Made by a program: the position numbers and the translations under genes. Shown here one piece after another: positions 17,338 to 24,094 of a stretch of DNA of 64,000 nucleotides. This DNA is from Agrobacterium tumefaciens (GTDB lineage: Bacteria; Pseudomonadota; Alphaproteobacteria; Rhizobiales; Rhizobiaceae), in assembly GCA_025559845.1 (NCBI GenBank), contig CP048469.1, forward strand, positions 930,001-994,000. Reading direction: 5' to 3'. Each line of letters begins with the position of its first letter. Position 1 is the first letter of the stretch. The notes below the pieces were generated by a model, which was given only the letters and a program-made list of their open reading frames with translations, made no database searches and was not told the DNA's origin.

Positions 17338-17375
17338 GAGGCCCGCACCGCTGCGGGGCTTTCTGCGCGGGCCTC
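17338..17375 (+). terminator. Palindrome ending the tail operon
   Basis: Perfect 9-bp arms GAGGCCCGC and GCGGGCCTC, 7 bases after the last tail gene. Inside it an alternative smaller hairpin (CCCGCA / TGCGGG) followed by CTTTCT can form, so the two structures are mutually exclusive. Likely transcription terminator of the structural operon. Confidence 0.65.
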
Positions 17376-17439
17376 AGTGCCGTGCATACTCCAACACAGC
17401 GGCCTCCTAACTTCTCGTCGCGAATTTGGTTCACAAAAA

Positions 17440-17472
17440 AGAGGCCCGGTCGTGCTACCAATCCGGGCCTCT
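17440..17472. terminator. Second palindrome with the same core
   Basis: AGAGGCCCGG / CCGGGCCTCT, 10-bp arms, 65 bases beyond the first palindrome. The run of six A before it makes a U-tract on the minus strand. The core GAGGCCCG is shared with the first palindrome, as if duplicated. It lies in the ~450-base gap between tail and lysis modules, which otherwise holds at most one doubtful small gene. Confidence 0.6.
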
Positions 17473-17561
17473 CTTGAGGGGAATGCGTGTGACGAAGCAG
17501 ACCCCGTTGTCTTGGCATTTGGAGAAATCCAAGACAGCTATTCAATTCACTGGCTGTAAAA

Positions 17562-17744
17562 TTGTTCCATGAGAGGGAGCCGGACGCCCCTCGTAAGCGC
17601 CAGGCCCCCGAGCCACGCGATAAGGACCAACTCAGCGCGGCATTCCGAAATGAACCCGACACCCCTTTCGGGATGCCGGGTCCGGTGCGCATGCCCGATG
17701 TCCACGAATACATGCACCGCTACATGGTCGTCCAAGCTGCCTAA
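17562..17744 (+). CDS. Possible small protein before the endolysin
   Basis: A 60-residue frame with a TTG start and no good ribosome site. Composition is protein-like (Pro/Arg/Met/His rich, 'FGMPGPVRMPDVHEYMHRYM'), and the stop is followed by an inverted repeat CCAAGCT/AGCTTGG. There are overlapping open frames in other registers, so the call is weak. Function unknown. Confidence 0.3.
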   Translation: MFHEREPDAPRKRQAPEPRDKDQLSAAFRNEPDTPFGMPGPVRMPDVHEYMHRYMVVQAA

Positions 17745-17787
17745 GCTTGGCAATTCCCAAAAATAATCTAATTGCAGGAGAAGCCTC

Positions 17788-18783
17788 ATGACGGCTGTTA
17801 CTGCCGCGCAAGTGCGCGCGGCTGCGAAAACGCGCGTGAATGAAACCAACCTCAACTCGGTGATGATTGCCCTACAGAAGTACGGGCAGGACTTCGGCCT
17901 CGATCTGCCACATCGCGCAGTTCCGTTCGTCGGGCAGCTGCTGCACGAAAGCGGCTCCTTCCGGTATGATCGCGAGATCTGGGGGCCGACACCAGCGCAG
18001 GAGCGATACGATACTCGCGCGGATCTCGGCAACACGCCGGAGAAAGATGGCGATGGTTACAAGAACCGTGGGCGCGGGCCTATTCAAGTGACTGGCGGAT
18101 ACAACATCCGCAAGTTCTATGAATGGTGCAAGCGTAAGGATCTGAACCCGCCAAACTTCGTCGACAATCCGGATCGGATCAACACGGATCCGTGGGAAGG
18201 GCTTTCTGCAGTCTGGTACTGGGATGAAGGCAATCCCGACGGAAGAAGTCTGAACGTTTATGCCGATCGCAATGATGCCGAGATGATCACCCGAAAGATC
18301 AACGGCGGTCTAAACGGTTATTCAGAACGCCTCGAATACTACACCCGTCTTGGGCTTGTGGTGCTCGGCTACGGCGTCGGTGATATTCTCAAATTTCAGG
18401 TGGCGTCGCGAAAGGCCGGTCACTACAAGGGCAAACTCGACGGACTGGATGGTCCCCAGACACGCTCTGCTATCCATTTGGCATTGGTGGATCTCGCTCC
18501 GAAGGCACGGGTTTCCCTCGTGAAGGCAGCTCCGGTCACCGAAGAAAAGCCTGTTCCAGTCACGCCCCCCAGCCTCGATGCCCCTTGGTGGAAATCGAAG
18601 GAGGTTCTTGTTCCAGCCTTTACCGGCGGCACGATCACCTCGGCTCTTGCTGCGCTTGGCAGTATTCCCTGGCAGAACCTCGCCATCATCCTGCTTGCAC
18701 TCGGTCTCGCCGGCGCATTCCTGAACTGGCGGAAGAGCGTCGACGCCAAGGCGGTCAATGCTCAAGTGCGGGAGCTTTCCTGA
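17788..18783 (+). CDS. Endolysin, glycoside hydrolase family 19-like, with C-terminal membrane segment
   Basis: 331 residues, AGGAGA before the ATG. The catalytic region is GH19/lysozyme-like: 'FVGQLLHESGSF' with Glu54 as the likely acid, and 'YKNRGRGPIQVTGGYN' around residues 91-105, the typical substrate-cleft motif. A short peptidoglycan-binding-like segment follows ('FQVASRKAGHYKGKLDGLDG', residues ~208-230). Near residues 280-305 there is one hydrophobic helix ('NLAIILLALGLAGAFLNW'), so the enzyme may be membrane-tethered before lysis. It cleaves host peptidoglycan. The stop overlaps the spanin start (TGATG). Confidence 0.88.
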   Translation: MTAVTAAQVRAAAKTRVNETNLNSVMIALQKYGQDFGLDLPHRAVPFVGQLLHESGSFRYDREIWGPTPAQERYDTRADLGNTPEKDGDGYKNRGRGPIQVTGGYNIRKFYEWCKRKDLNPPNFVDNPDRINTDPWEGLSAVWYWDEGNPDGRSLNVYADRNDAEMITRKINGGLNGYSERLEYYTRLGLVVLGYGVGDILKFQVASRKAGHYKGKLDGLDGPQTRSAIHLALVDLAPKARVSLVKAAPVTEEKPVPVTPPSLDAPWWKSKEVLVPAFTGGTITSALAALGSIPWQNLAIILLALGLAGAFLNWRKSVDAKAVNAQVRELS

Positions 18784-19049
18784 TGTGGGCTGTCATTCCC
18801 GACTGGCTGAAAATCGGCGCTGGCGCTCTCGCCGGCGCAGCGCTTCTTGGTATCGGTTCATTCCATCTTGGCAAGAGCGAAGGCCGCAGCGAGGCGCGCG
18901 CGGAAATGGAGGTCGAGGCCGCGAAAGAAGCTCTCGATCGGATCACCAAACTGGAGAAGAACAATGCGGCCTTCAAGGATCTATCGGTTCGCCATCGTTG
19001 CCTTGTGTTCATGCGGGATAGCAGGCTGCCAGACAGCGCCTGCGACTAG
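18783..19049 (+). CDS. Rz-like inner-membrane spanin
   Basis: 88 residues. One N-terminal transmembrane segment ('IGAGALAGAALLGIGSFHLG') followed by an Ala/Glu/Lys-rich coiled coil ('EAAKEALDRITKLEKNNAAF') is the architecture of an i-spanin, which with the outer lipoprotein spans the periplasm and fuses membranes at lysis. It is translationally coupled to the endolysin. A second lipoprotein gene starts inside it in another frame. It is short for the family, but the paired arrangement is convincing. Confidence 0.8.
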   Translation: MWAVIPDWLKIGAGALAGAALLGIGSFHLGKSEGRSEARAEMEVEAAKEALDRITKLEKNNAAFKDLSVRHRCLVFMRDSRLPDSACD

Positions 19050-19182
19050 CGGTTCCGGATACCAGGCCATCCGGTTTTCCGATGCGGACGCGGCACGATT
19101 AGCCTCACAGGATGAAACGGCGGGTCCGGCCATCTATTCGAACAATCGCCAGTGCAGCCTTGATGTTGCCTGCCGGAAATAA
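18964..19182 (+). CDS. Rz1-like outer-membrane spanin lipoprotein, nested start
   Basis: 72 residues in the +1 frame relative to the Rz-like gene, starting inside it with GGAGAAG 5 bases upstream. The signal sequence 'IYRFAIVALCSCGIAGC' ends in the lipobox I-A-G-C, giving a small mature lipoprotein of ~50 residues. An embedded, frame-shifted lipoprotein at this position is diagnostic of Rz1. The C-terminal part contains two further Cys. Confidence 0.82.
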   Translation: MRPSRIYRFAIVALCSCGIAGCQTAPATSGSGYQAIRFSDADAARLASQDETAGPAIYSNNRQCSLDVACRK

Positions 19183-19214
19183 GGAGAAGTGGGCTGATCG
19201 CAGTAAAATCAAAA

Positions 19215-19237
19215 GCCGCTCGGTTTCCCGAGACGGC
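19215..19237 (-). terminator. Hairpin between convergent units
   Basis: GCCG-CTCGG, TTTC loop, CCGAG-A-CGGC with a single bulged A. On the minus strand it is followed by TTTTGATTTTA, so it probably ends the leftward microgene operon. Confidence 0.6.
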
Positions 19238-19374
19238 GTGCTTGATAAAAGATCGGTCAATATCGAAACATTATGATGCTTTGAGCTAAATACAGCGCTC
19301 GTCCCCTGAAACGCCTGCATTCAACAAAAATGCGGCGCTTGGAGTCAAGCAACCGAGCGCAACCGAGAATGAGT

Positions 19375-19590
19375 CTATTCCACAACCCGAAGCACGGGCG
19401 GAGCGCCATCCAGAGGGAAAGTCCTCAGATCCACTTGAACCATCGGGCCGCGTTGCGTCGACATCGTCAAAACGCTGATGTCGACATCGAGGCCACTCTT
19501 ATGGATGTCGCGGATCGCGTCATTGAAGTTGCGGAGCGCAGCGGCCAACTGGCCTTCGGCCTGCTTCTGTCGTTTCAGTTGAGATGTCAT
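19375..19590 (-). CDS. Small leftward prophage protein (gene 4 of the SOS-box operon)
   Basis: 71 residues beginning 'MTSQLKRQKQAEGQLAAALRNF', a basic, helical N-terminal half, then beta-like 'LDVDISVLTMSTQRG'. Its ATG overlaps the stop of the upstream gene (ATGA), so it is translated by coupling. No family recognised. It is the last gene of a leftward run of four whose predicted promoter carries a LexA box. Confidence 0.7.
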   Translation of the reverse strand: MTSQLKRQKQAEGQLAAALRNFNDAIRDIHKSGLDVDISVLTMSTQRGPMVQVDLRTFPLDGAPPVLRVVE

Positions 19591-19904
19591 CGCGATCGGG
19601 TCTCCATCACCGCTTTCACCTTACGCCAGTACTCTTCGCTCTTCTGCATCGCTTCACGACATGTAGGAGCGTAACCGGCGTTTGGTGCCGGAGGCTTACC
19701 CCGAAAGATAGTTGGAAACCAGCCCGCCCAATGCCATCTTCCCTTTGTTGGACCGTGCATTTCCTTCCGGGTGCGGCCGATGGCGTCGGCGCCGTCATAG
19801 CCGGTCCAGTCGTAGTCGGTTGGCGGATCTCGCGCGTCGATCTGCGTTCGCTTCCATCGGAGTTTGGGTTTGTATCGTTCGGTCGCCATAGTCGGCGTGC
19901 TCAC
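19587..19904 (-). CDS. Leftward prophage protein with GTG start (gene 3 of the SOS-box operon)
   Basis: 105 residues. The GTG at 19904 overlaps the upstream stop as GTGA, which favours it over the ATG five codons later, where no ribosome site exists. The protein is rich in aromatic and basic residues ('RYKPKLRWKRTQIDARDPPTDYDWTGYDG' is the visible core, shown here only in part by its key Trp/Tyr/Arg residues) with a charged helical end 'EAMQKSEEYWRKVKAVME'. Function unknown. Confidence 0.68.
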   Translation of the reverse strand: MSTPTMATERYKPKLRWKRTQIDARDPPTDYDWTGYDGADAIGRTRKEMHGPTKGRWHWAGWFPTIFRGKPPAPNAGYAPTCREAMQKSEEYWRKVKAVMETRSR

Positions 19905-20053
19905 TTATGCGGGTAGTGTTCCCAGCAGTGCCAAGTGGATTTCTCGGCTTTGCTCTTTGAGAAACCAAAGCCTCCCCACTGCTTGCAGCCGGGATGCTCG
20001 CACCAATGCTGGTCCAAGACGCCATCGCCTGATTTCGTCTTCTGGTCCGTCAT
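19901..20053 (-). CDS. 50-residue Cys/His protein, possible zinc-binding (gene 2 of the SOS-box operon)
   Basis: Too short for routine calling, but well supported: ATG overlaps the upstream stop (ATGA) and its own stop overlaps the next GTG. It reads 'MTDQKTKSGDGVLDQ' then 'HWCEHPGCKQWGGFGFSKSK' and 'STWHCWEHYPHK'. The spacing C-x4-C and later H-C-x2-H with flanking Trp suggests a small zinc-ribbon-like fold. Such proteins often act as DNA- or protein-binding adaptors in phages; the role here is unknown. Confidence 0.68.
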   Translation of the reverse strand: MTDQKTKSGDGVLDQHWCEHPGCKQWGGFGFSKSKAEKSTWHCWEHYPHK

Positions 20054-20223
20054 GCTTCTGCGGCCTGCAGAAGTTGCAGGCTCCAGCCTTCGGCAGGACG
20101 TCTCACAAAGAACTTGGCTGCTCTTTCGCTGAGTTTCGTTTCAGCCATGATCTCTGCCTCTCTTACGGTCTCGGCCTGCACGGTTACGACCGATCCGCCC
20201 GCCTGAAATCGGTAGGTTTCCAC
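20050..20223 (-). CDS. 57-residue leader gene of the SOS-box operon (gene 1)
   Basis: Starts at GTG 20223 ('VETYRFQAGGSVVTVQAETV...') with GTGAGG about 12 bases upstream; an alternative ATG start at 20148 would give only 32 residues (GAGAGG precedes it). The longer form is preferred because its extra residues are protein-like. The C-terminal part is 'KFFVRRPAEGWSLQLLQAAEA'. The stop overlaps the next ATG. The predicted transcript starts about 25 bases before the GTG. Confidence 0.55.
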   Translation of the reverse strand: METYRFQAGGSVVTVQAETVREAEIMAETKLSERAAKFFVRRPAEGWSLQLLQAAEA

Positions 20224-20250
20224 GTTGTTATTGACCTCACTCTTAAGCGT

Positions 20251-20265
20251 GTTCCTAATATGTTC
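20251..20265. promoter_or_regulatory. LexA (SOS) box, GTTC-N7-GTTC
   Basis: GTTCCTAATATGTTC on the plus strand (GAAC-N7-GAAC on the minus strand) is an exact match to the direct-repeat LexA site used by alphaproteobacteria. It lies 28 bases upstream of the GTG of the leftward four-gene operon and 59 bases upstream of the rightward gene at 20324, and covers the predicted -10 element of the leftward promoter, as expected for repression by LexA. Confidence 0.75.
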
Positions 20266-20284
20266 TCATTCGAGGATGAGTCAA
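20255..20284 (-). promoter_or_regulatory. Predicted leftward sigma-70-type promoter
   Basis: On the minus strand TTGACT (20284-20279), an 18-base spacer and TATTAG (20260-20255). The -10 lies inside the LexA box. Transcription would begin near 20247 and leave a leader of roughly 24 bases before the GTG. Confidence 0.55.
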
Positions 20285-20323
20285 TGATGTTGTTCAACGC
20301 CCCATGATGAGGGTCCAACGCCT

Positions 20324-20800
20324 ATGAAATCCAGCATCAAAAATCCCGGCTATAAAGGTGCGGCCATGTGGGTGCGTATTCGCCATCGCTTTGGGCCGCG
20401 CATGATGGAGTGGTTTCTTTCAGGTCACATGATCGTGTTTGGATACGTTCTCCTGCTTCCCTCTCAAACCTTCAATCAGCCGGCATTCTCCGCCTTTGCG
20501 GCCCTGCCGTCTTCCGAGACGGCCTTGGGTTGGACACTCTCGTTTATCGGATGCCTTCGTGTGGTGGGGCTTGCAGTCAACGGCGCACGAAAGGATGTAA
20601 CCCCTCAGATCCGGCAAGTATCGGCATTCGTCGGCTGCATGATGTGGGCAGGTATTTCGTATGGCTTTGCATCCTCCGGCGTCATCAGTACCTGGCTCGC
20701 CATTTATCCGCTCTTTGCAATAGGCGAGCTGGTCAACATTCATCGCGCCGCACATGACCAGGGGGAAGCTCGGAATGGAACAAATCGAACTGCTCAGTAA
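20324..20800 (+). CDS. Small prophage membrane protein (3-4 TM), holin candidate
   Basis: 158 residues. A basic N terminus is followed by hydrophobic helices around 'GHMIVFGYVLLLPSQTF', 'LGWTLSFIGCLRVVGLAV', 'VSAFVGCMMWAGISYGFA' and 'ISTWLAIYPLFAIGELV', leaving a polar C terminus. A GAGGG lies ~11 bases before the ATG. It is next to the lysis genes and partly overlaps another membrane-protein gene, a layout used by holin/antiholin pairs. No family recognised, so holin is inference from location and topology. Confidence 0.6.
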   Translation: MKSSIKNPGYKGAAMWVRIRHRFGPRMMEWFLSGHMIVFGYVLLLPSQTFNQPAFSAFAALPSSETALGWTLSFIGCLRVVGLAVNGARKDVTPQIRQVSAFVGCMMWAGISYGFASSGVISTWLAIYPLFAIGELVNIHRAAHDQGEARNGTNRTAQ

Positions 20801-21110
20801 GCTTCCGCTTCCTGCGGTGCTGATGTTCGGGGCAACTCTGGCTGTCATCTTCTATGTAAGACACTACGGGATGGAAGCAGGGAAAAAGTCATCTGGAAAC
20901 GATAAGCAGTCCAAGGCCGAAGTCGCTGCAATGATTGTCGATCCGACGGCATTAAATCATGCGACGGATGCGCTGAGGGCACACACGGCTGAGGCCGTCA
21001 ACATGAGAAAGTCATTTGAGCGAGGAACAGAAAAGATCTGCGATGCGGTTGATCGTCTGAGTGATCAAATCGACGAACTCGAAAAAGAAATGATCCGCCG
21101 AAAGGCGTAG
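20775..21110 (+). CDS. Single-TM coiled-coil protein overlapping the holin candidate
   Basis: 111 residues from the ATG at 20775 (GGGGAAG upstream), overlapping the previous gene by 26 bases. One N-terminal hydrophobic helix ('LPLPAVLMFGATLAVIFYV') and a long charged coil to the end ('DAVDRLSDQIDELEKEMIRRK'). Could be an antiholin or a small membrane anchor. A terminator follows within 10 bases. Confidence 0.65.
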   Translation: MEQIELLSKLPLPAVLMFGATLAVIFYVRHYGMEAGKKSSGNDKQSKAEVAAMIVDPTALNHATDALRAHTAEAVNMRKSFERGTEKICDAVDRLSDQIDELEKEMIRRKA

Positions 21111-21119
21111 TTGGAAAAT

Positions 21120-21148
21120 CCGTCCGGTTTGCATCGGGCGGCTTTTTT
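21120..21148 (+). terminator. Intrinsic terminator after the membrane-protein pair
   Basis: CCGTCCG / CGGGCGG stem (one T-G pair), a loop rich in T, then a six-T tract. A clear Rho-independent terminator. Confidence 0.8.
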
Positions 21149-21201
21149 GCGTTCTGGGCTTTCGATCTTGGGCCGAAATTGTTTTACAGCGCTGTTGAAA
21201 A

Positions 21202-21284
21202 CATTCGCGCATTTCCCGCGCTAAAAAGCGCGTTTTACAGGCAAGGCCTTGAAAGCAATACGATAGACTGAGCTTCCCAAGCTG
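21202..21284. repeat. 83-bp direct repeat, left copy
   Basis: Pairs with 22365-22447, same length, 70 of 83 positions identical by my count with no gaps. Each copy contains GCGC-N6-GCGC, the perfect palindrome CAAGGCCTTG and the hairpin AGCTT-CCC-AAGCT, so the identity is concentrated in dyad elements. The two copies flank the Abi-alpha-like gene. They could be recombination sites, regulatory repeats or insertion boundaries. Confidence 0.85.
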
Positions 21285-21415
21285 GTTCTCAGGTTTTCGA
21301 CGAGATACCGACGTGCGCCGAGCGCGCCCTTTAAAAAGGCCTGCATTCAGTTTTACATTGGCTCGGCTGAAGTTAGGATGGCTTTGGCGTCGTGAAATTG
21401 TGAAAACGGGTGATC

Positions 21416-22297
21416 ATGGAAGACAAAATAGCTGTAGAGATCGGGAAAGCAATTTCAACGACGCTAGGAACACCATTGTCCGAGGTCAGTCAGCTGATCG
21501 CAGACAAGGTTCGTTTTTTGAGATGGAAAAGTGCGATAAAGACGCTGGAGCGGGCACGAGAAATCGCTGATAAAAAAGGTGGATCGCTTTCCTGTCCGCC
21601 TCTAAAATTCTTCCTTCCATTTATGGAAGGGTGCTCTCTTGAGCCTTCACCAGAAGATGAGAAGTCGTCCAAAGACCTTACCAACGAATGGGCGAATCTT
21701 CTCAACTCTGCCGCTGACGAGCTAAAGTCTGACCACTTAATATTTACAAGAATTCTGCGCGAAATCACAGCGAGAGAAGCATCTCTCCTCAGTCGCATCG
21801 TTGCCGATGAGTCGTCTCAAGATACTGAAATATCGCTTGTGTATGAGAGTATTGGCACATTTAAGCGCGAGCCTGTGAATGAGATCATAGCTGCGTTGGG
21901 AACGATCTTTACGTCACCGGTATCTGTCAACGAATTCCTTGCGCACCAAAAGGAGATCGAGCGCGAGGTTAAGTTCAATCTCTCAAGCCGTGGTGTCTCG
22001 ACATACGAGCTGTATTTCTATGACAATTTTGCTGATCAAGCGGTTGGTACAAATCCCATACTGTCATTTTCGGACGGCATATACAGCGACTTAGACGAAA
22101 TAGCAGTATTGGATGCCACCGATGTCCTAAAGTATCATGGAATCTTAGACTCTGGGAATTTCCTATTCGAAATCCCATTCGTTCTTGAAGGTTTGCCACT
22201 ATCCGTATCTATTGTTGGAGCGAGCGTCACCAGACTAGGCGCTCACTTCGCCGAAACATGTATCAGCCCCAGTTACGCTTCAACGCTCGAGAGCTAG
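21416..22297 (+). CDS. Abi-alpha (DUF4393)-like abortive infection candidate
   Basis: 293 residues from the ATG at 21416 (a GTG two codons earlier is possible). The central part, 'KTLERAREIADKKGG', 'PPLKFFLPFMEGCSLE', 'LTNEWANLLNSAADE' and 'FTRILREITAREASLLSRI', follows the order of the Abi_alpha family: helices, a 'p..l..l...lp.le.as.e...el...WA.LL..A' core, then 'f..iL..Ls..ea.lL..i'. Family members are linked to phage exclusion, mechanism not established. The gene is AT-richer than neighbours (about 43% GC in the 60 bases from 22081 that I counted), stands alone between two 83-bp repeats, and faces the DGQHR operon convergently. Family assignment is by pattern only. Confidence 0.6.
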   Translation: MEDKIAVEIGKAISTTLGTPLSEVSQLIADKVRFLRWKSAIKTLERAREIADKKGGSLSCPPLKFFLPFMEGCSLEPSPEDEKSSKDLTNEWANLLNSAADELKSDHLIFTRILREITAREASLLSRIVADESSQDTEISLVYESIGTFKREPVNEIIAALGTIFTSPVSVNEFLAHQKEIEREVKFNLSSRGVSTYELYFYDNFADQAVGTNPILSFSDGIYSDLDEIAVLDATDVLKYHGILDSGNFLFEIPFVLEGLPLSVSIVGASVTRLGAHFAETCISPSYASTLES

Positions 22298-22364
22298 CAT
22301 TTCTGTGATCAAGATGGTTCAGTGGAACTCGAATACCGGCGCCACGTTACTTTCGCAGCGTCGG

Positions 22365-22447
22365 CATTCGCGGAGCTGCCGCGCAAAAAAGCGCATTTTA
22401 CACGCAAGGCCTTGAGACTTAAACGATAGACGGAGCTTCCCAAGCTG
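22365..22447. repeat. 83-bp direct repeat, right copy
   Basis: Partner of 21202-21284. It ends 5 bases from the stop codon of the DGQHR gene, so it marks the junction between the Abi-like gene and the methylase operon. It keeps the CAAGGCCTTG palindrome and the AGCTT-CCC-AAGCT hairpin; differences cluster between them. Confidence 0.85.
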
Positions 22448-22452
22448 CTCAA

Positions 22453-23586
22453 TCAACGCAGCAGCTTGGAGAACTCGGCGTAGATTGCAGACGACCCAGA
22501 GGAACCAGGAGGAAACTTCTCTGTAGTAAAGTCTGCATCTCGTAGCGCTGACCGATTAAAGATTGCGGCGAATTGGTCTTTTGAAGGCACTGTAGGTTCT
22601 GTCGTAATATTCAAGTATGCATCGCGCAGGAACCGCATGCTTCCGTTGAAGCCATTTGTTCGAGCTAAAATGGAGCCCTTGCCGTTGTTTTCCCACGCTT
22701 CGGGCCAGCGCTCCTTTAATGCGTCAAAGTAGTTTATGAGGATCGCAAGTATCTTGTGATCTTCGCGGTTCTTAAAGAACGGATAAAAGATCCTCTTCCG
22801 AAAATCGTCCGGGCCTCGATCAGGCCAAACGCCAATGCGACGGCCGATGTCGCGGTCTGTGAGAGGGTCGTTTGTAATGTAAGGGAGCACGCCTTTTACG
22901 ACAGTTGCTTGCGATAAGGTTTCGCCGAAAACTCCGTCTGTTGCGGAACCGAGACGTTTAATCTTATTGAAGAACGGGCTGCGCTGAATGGCATTAAGAT
23001 TAACTACAATTTCGTGGCTAGTTTTTTCTGGACTGCGATCGCGATCAAGCGAAAACAGGTCGTAGACGATGCTCTTATTCACCTTTGTCTGTGCAAGATT
23101 GACCTTGGAAAAGATCATGGCTTGCGTACCTTCGTCTGCACCGACAAAGATATTCACTGTAAGATCCCAATTATGATTGGTTCCTTCGAAAGCCTTGAGG
23201 CGATGTTGGCCGTCAATAATTTTGGCAACGCCTTTAAGCGGTATCGAAATCCGTGTTTCGTTCTCGTCTTCGTAAGGATGGATCACGAGCTTCCGCTTTT
23301 GATCCTTCTCAACGAATGACACGCAGCGCTCGTCGACCGAGATTACGATTGACGTTGGGAAGGAGGCGTCCTCTGTACCGATGTATGTGCGGATTTCTCG
23401 TACGCGATCTTCTTTCAGAGGGCGCTGTATACCGAGAAACTCTTTTACTCCGTTGTTTTCTTTTATTTGACGGAAGTCGAATTCGCAGATTCTCAAGAGA
23501 TCCTGCGCTTTCACTATGCAGTTATAAAAGGTTCCAACATTTTGAGTCGCTTCAAAATAATCGAGAGAAATGACCTCAGCGTCCAT
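22453..23586 (-). CDS. DGQHR-domain protein (DndB/ParB-like fold)
   Basis: 377 residues. The defining motif is at residues 125-129, 'KIIDGQHRLKAFEG', followed by 'FSKVNLAQTKVNKSIVYDLF' near residue 158, another conserved block of the family. N-terminal positions include 'LGIQRPLKEDRVREIRTYI'. DGQHR proteins include DndB-type regulators of phosphorothioation and other DNA-modification-linked proteins and are distantly related to ParB/Srx. Here it is the last of three overlapping leftward genes behind a Dam methylase. It may bind DNA or nucleotides and control or carry out a modification-linked step; this is inference. Confidence 0.8.
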   Translation of the reverse strand: MDAEVISLDYFEATQNVGTFYNCIVKAQDLLRICEFDFRQIKENNGVKEFLGIQRPLKEDRVREIRTYIGTEDASFPTSIVISVDERCVSFVEKDQKRKLVIHPYEDENETRISIPLKGVAKIIDGQHRLKAFEGTNHNWDLTVNIFVGADEGTQAMIFSKVNLAQTKVNKSIVYDLFSLDRDRSPEKTSHEIVVNLNAIQRSPFFNKIKRLGSATDGVFGETLSQATVVKGVLPYITNDPLTDRDIGRRIGVWPDRGPDDFRKRIFYPFFKNREDHKILAILINYFDALKERWPEAWENNGKGSILARTNGFNGSMRFLRDAYLNITTEPTVPSKDQFAAIFNRSALRDADFTTEKFPPGSSGSSAIYAEFSKLLR

Positions 23587-24094
23587 CTGTATCCATCTCC
23601 TCGTAAGCGCGTCGCATATCTACAGCTTCTCTTCGCAATACATCCCGAGGTTCGGGTGGGGGAATGTCCATATAAAATATCAGCAAGTAATTCATTAAGA
23701 GCACAAACCCGTAGGTCCAATAGCTCCACGTAACGACCGTCTTGTTCAAAACTGTCGAGAAGGTTGGATCTACCCCAATGAATCCTATAACCGGAAGCAT
23801 CACGAAAGTCGCGATCGTACCTAGGCATGCCCTCGCGCTGTGTCGAGGCCTGTCTGGACGTATAAAGGCCAGCCAGAAGACGGTGCCAAAGATGCCGTAC
23901 GCGAGCAGAAAGAGCTGGCCTCGGCCCCACAGGTCCTCAAGTGATGGAACGGCCTGATCTTCGGAGCGTCCGTACCTGATGAAAAAAATAATCGCGAACG
24001 GCGCAATTGAGAACACCGCCGTCGTCGCGACTTCAAAAAAGGCGAGCCCGTGAAGGTTGGCGTTAGAAAAAAGCTTTTTTACCCAATAAATCAT
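23576..24094 (-). CDS. Four-TM membrane protein in the methylase-DGQHR operon
   Basis: 172 residues with hydrophobic segments near 'TAVFSIAPFAIIFFIRY', 'LFLLAYGIFGTVFWLAFI', 'ATFVMLPVIGFIGV' and 'YGFVLLMNYLLIFYM', and a charged C-terminal tail with 'PPPEPRDVLRREAVDM'. It overlaps both neighbours (4 bases with dam, 11 with DGQHR), so all three are made together. Membrane proteins of this kind are typical effector or anchor partners in phage-defence operons. No family recognised. Confidence 0.72.
   Translation of the reverse strand: MIYWVKKLFSNANLHGLAFFEVATTAVFSIAPFAIIFFIRYGRSEDQAVPSLEDLWGRGQLFLLAYGIFGTVFWLAFIRPDRPRHSARACLGTIATFVMLPVIGFIGVDPTFSTVLNKTVVTWSYWTYGFVLLMNYLLIFYMDIPPPEPRDVLRREAVDMRRAYEEMDTDGR

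Noticed and set aside
21262..21290. tRNA-Gly(CCC)-like anticodon arm inside the 83-bp repeats
   Set aside because: AGCTTCCCAAGCT resembles an anticodon stem-loop, but there is no D-arm, T-arm or acceptor stem, so it is not a tRNA.
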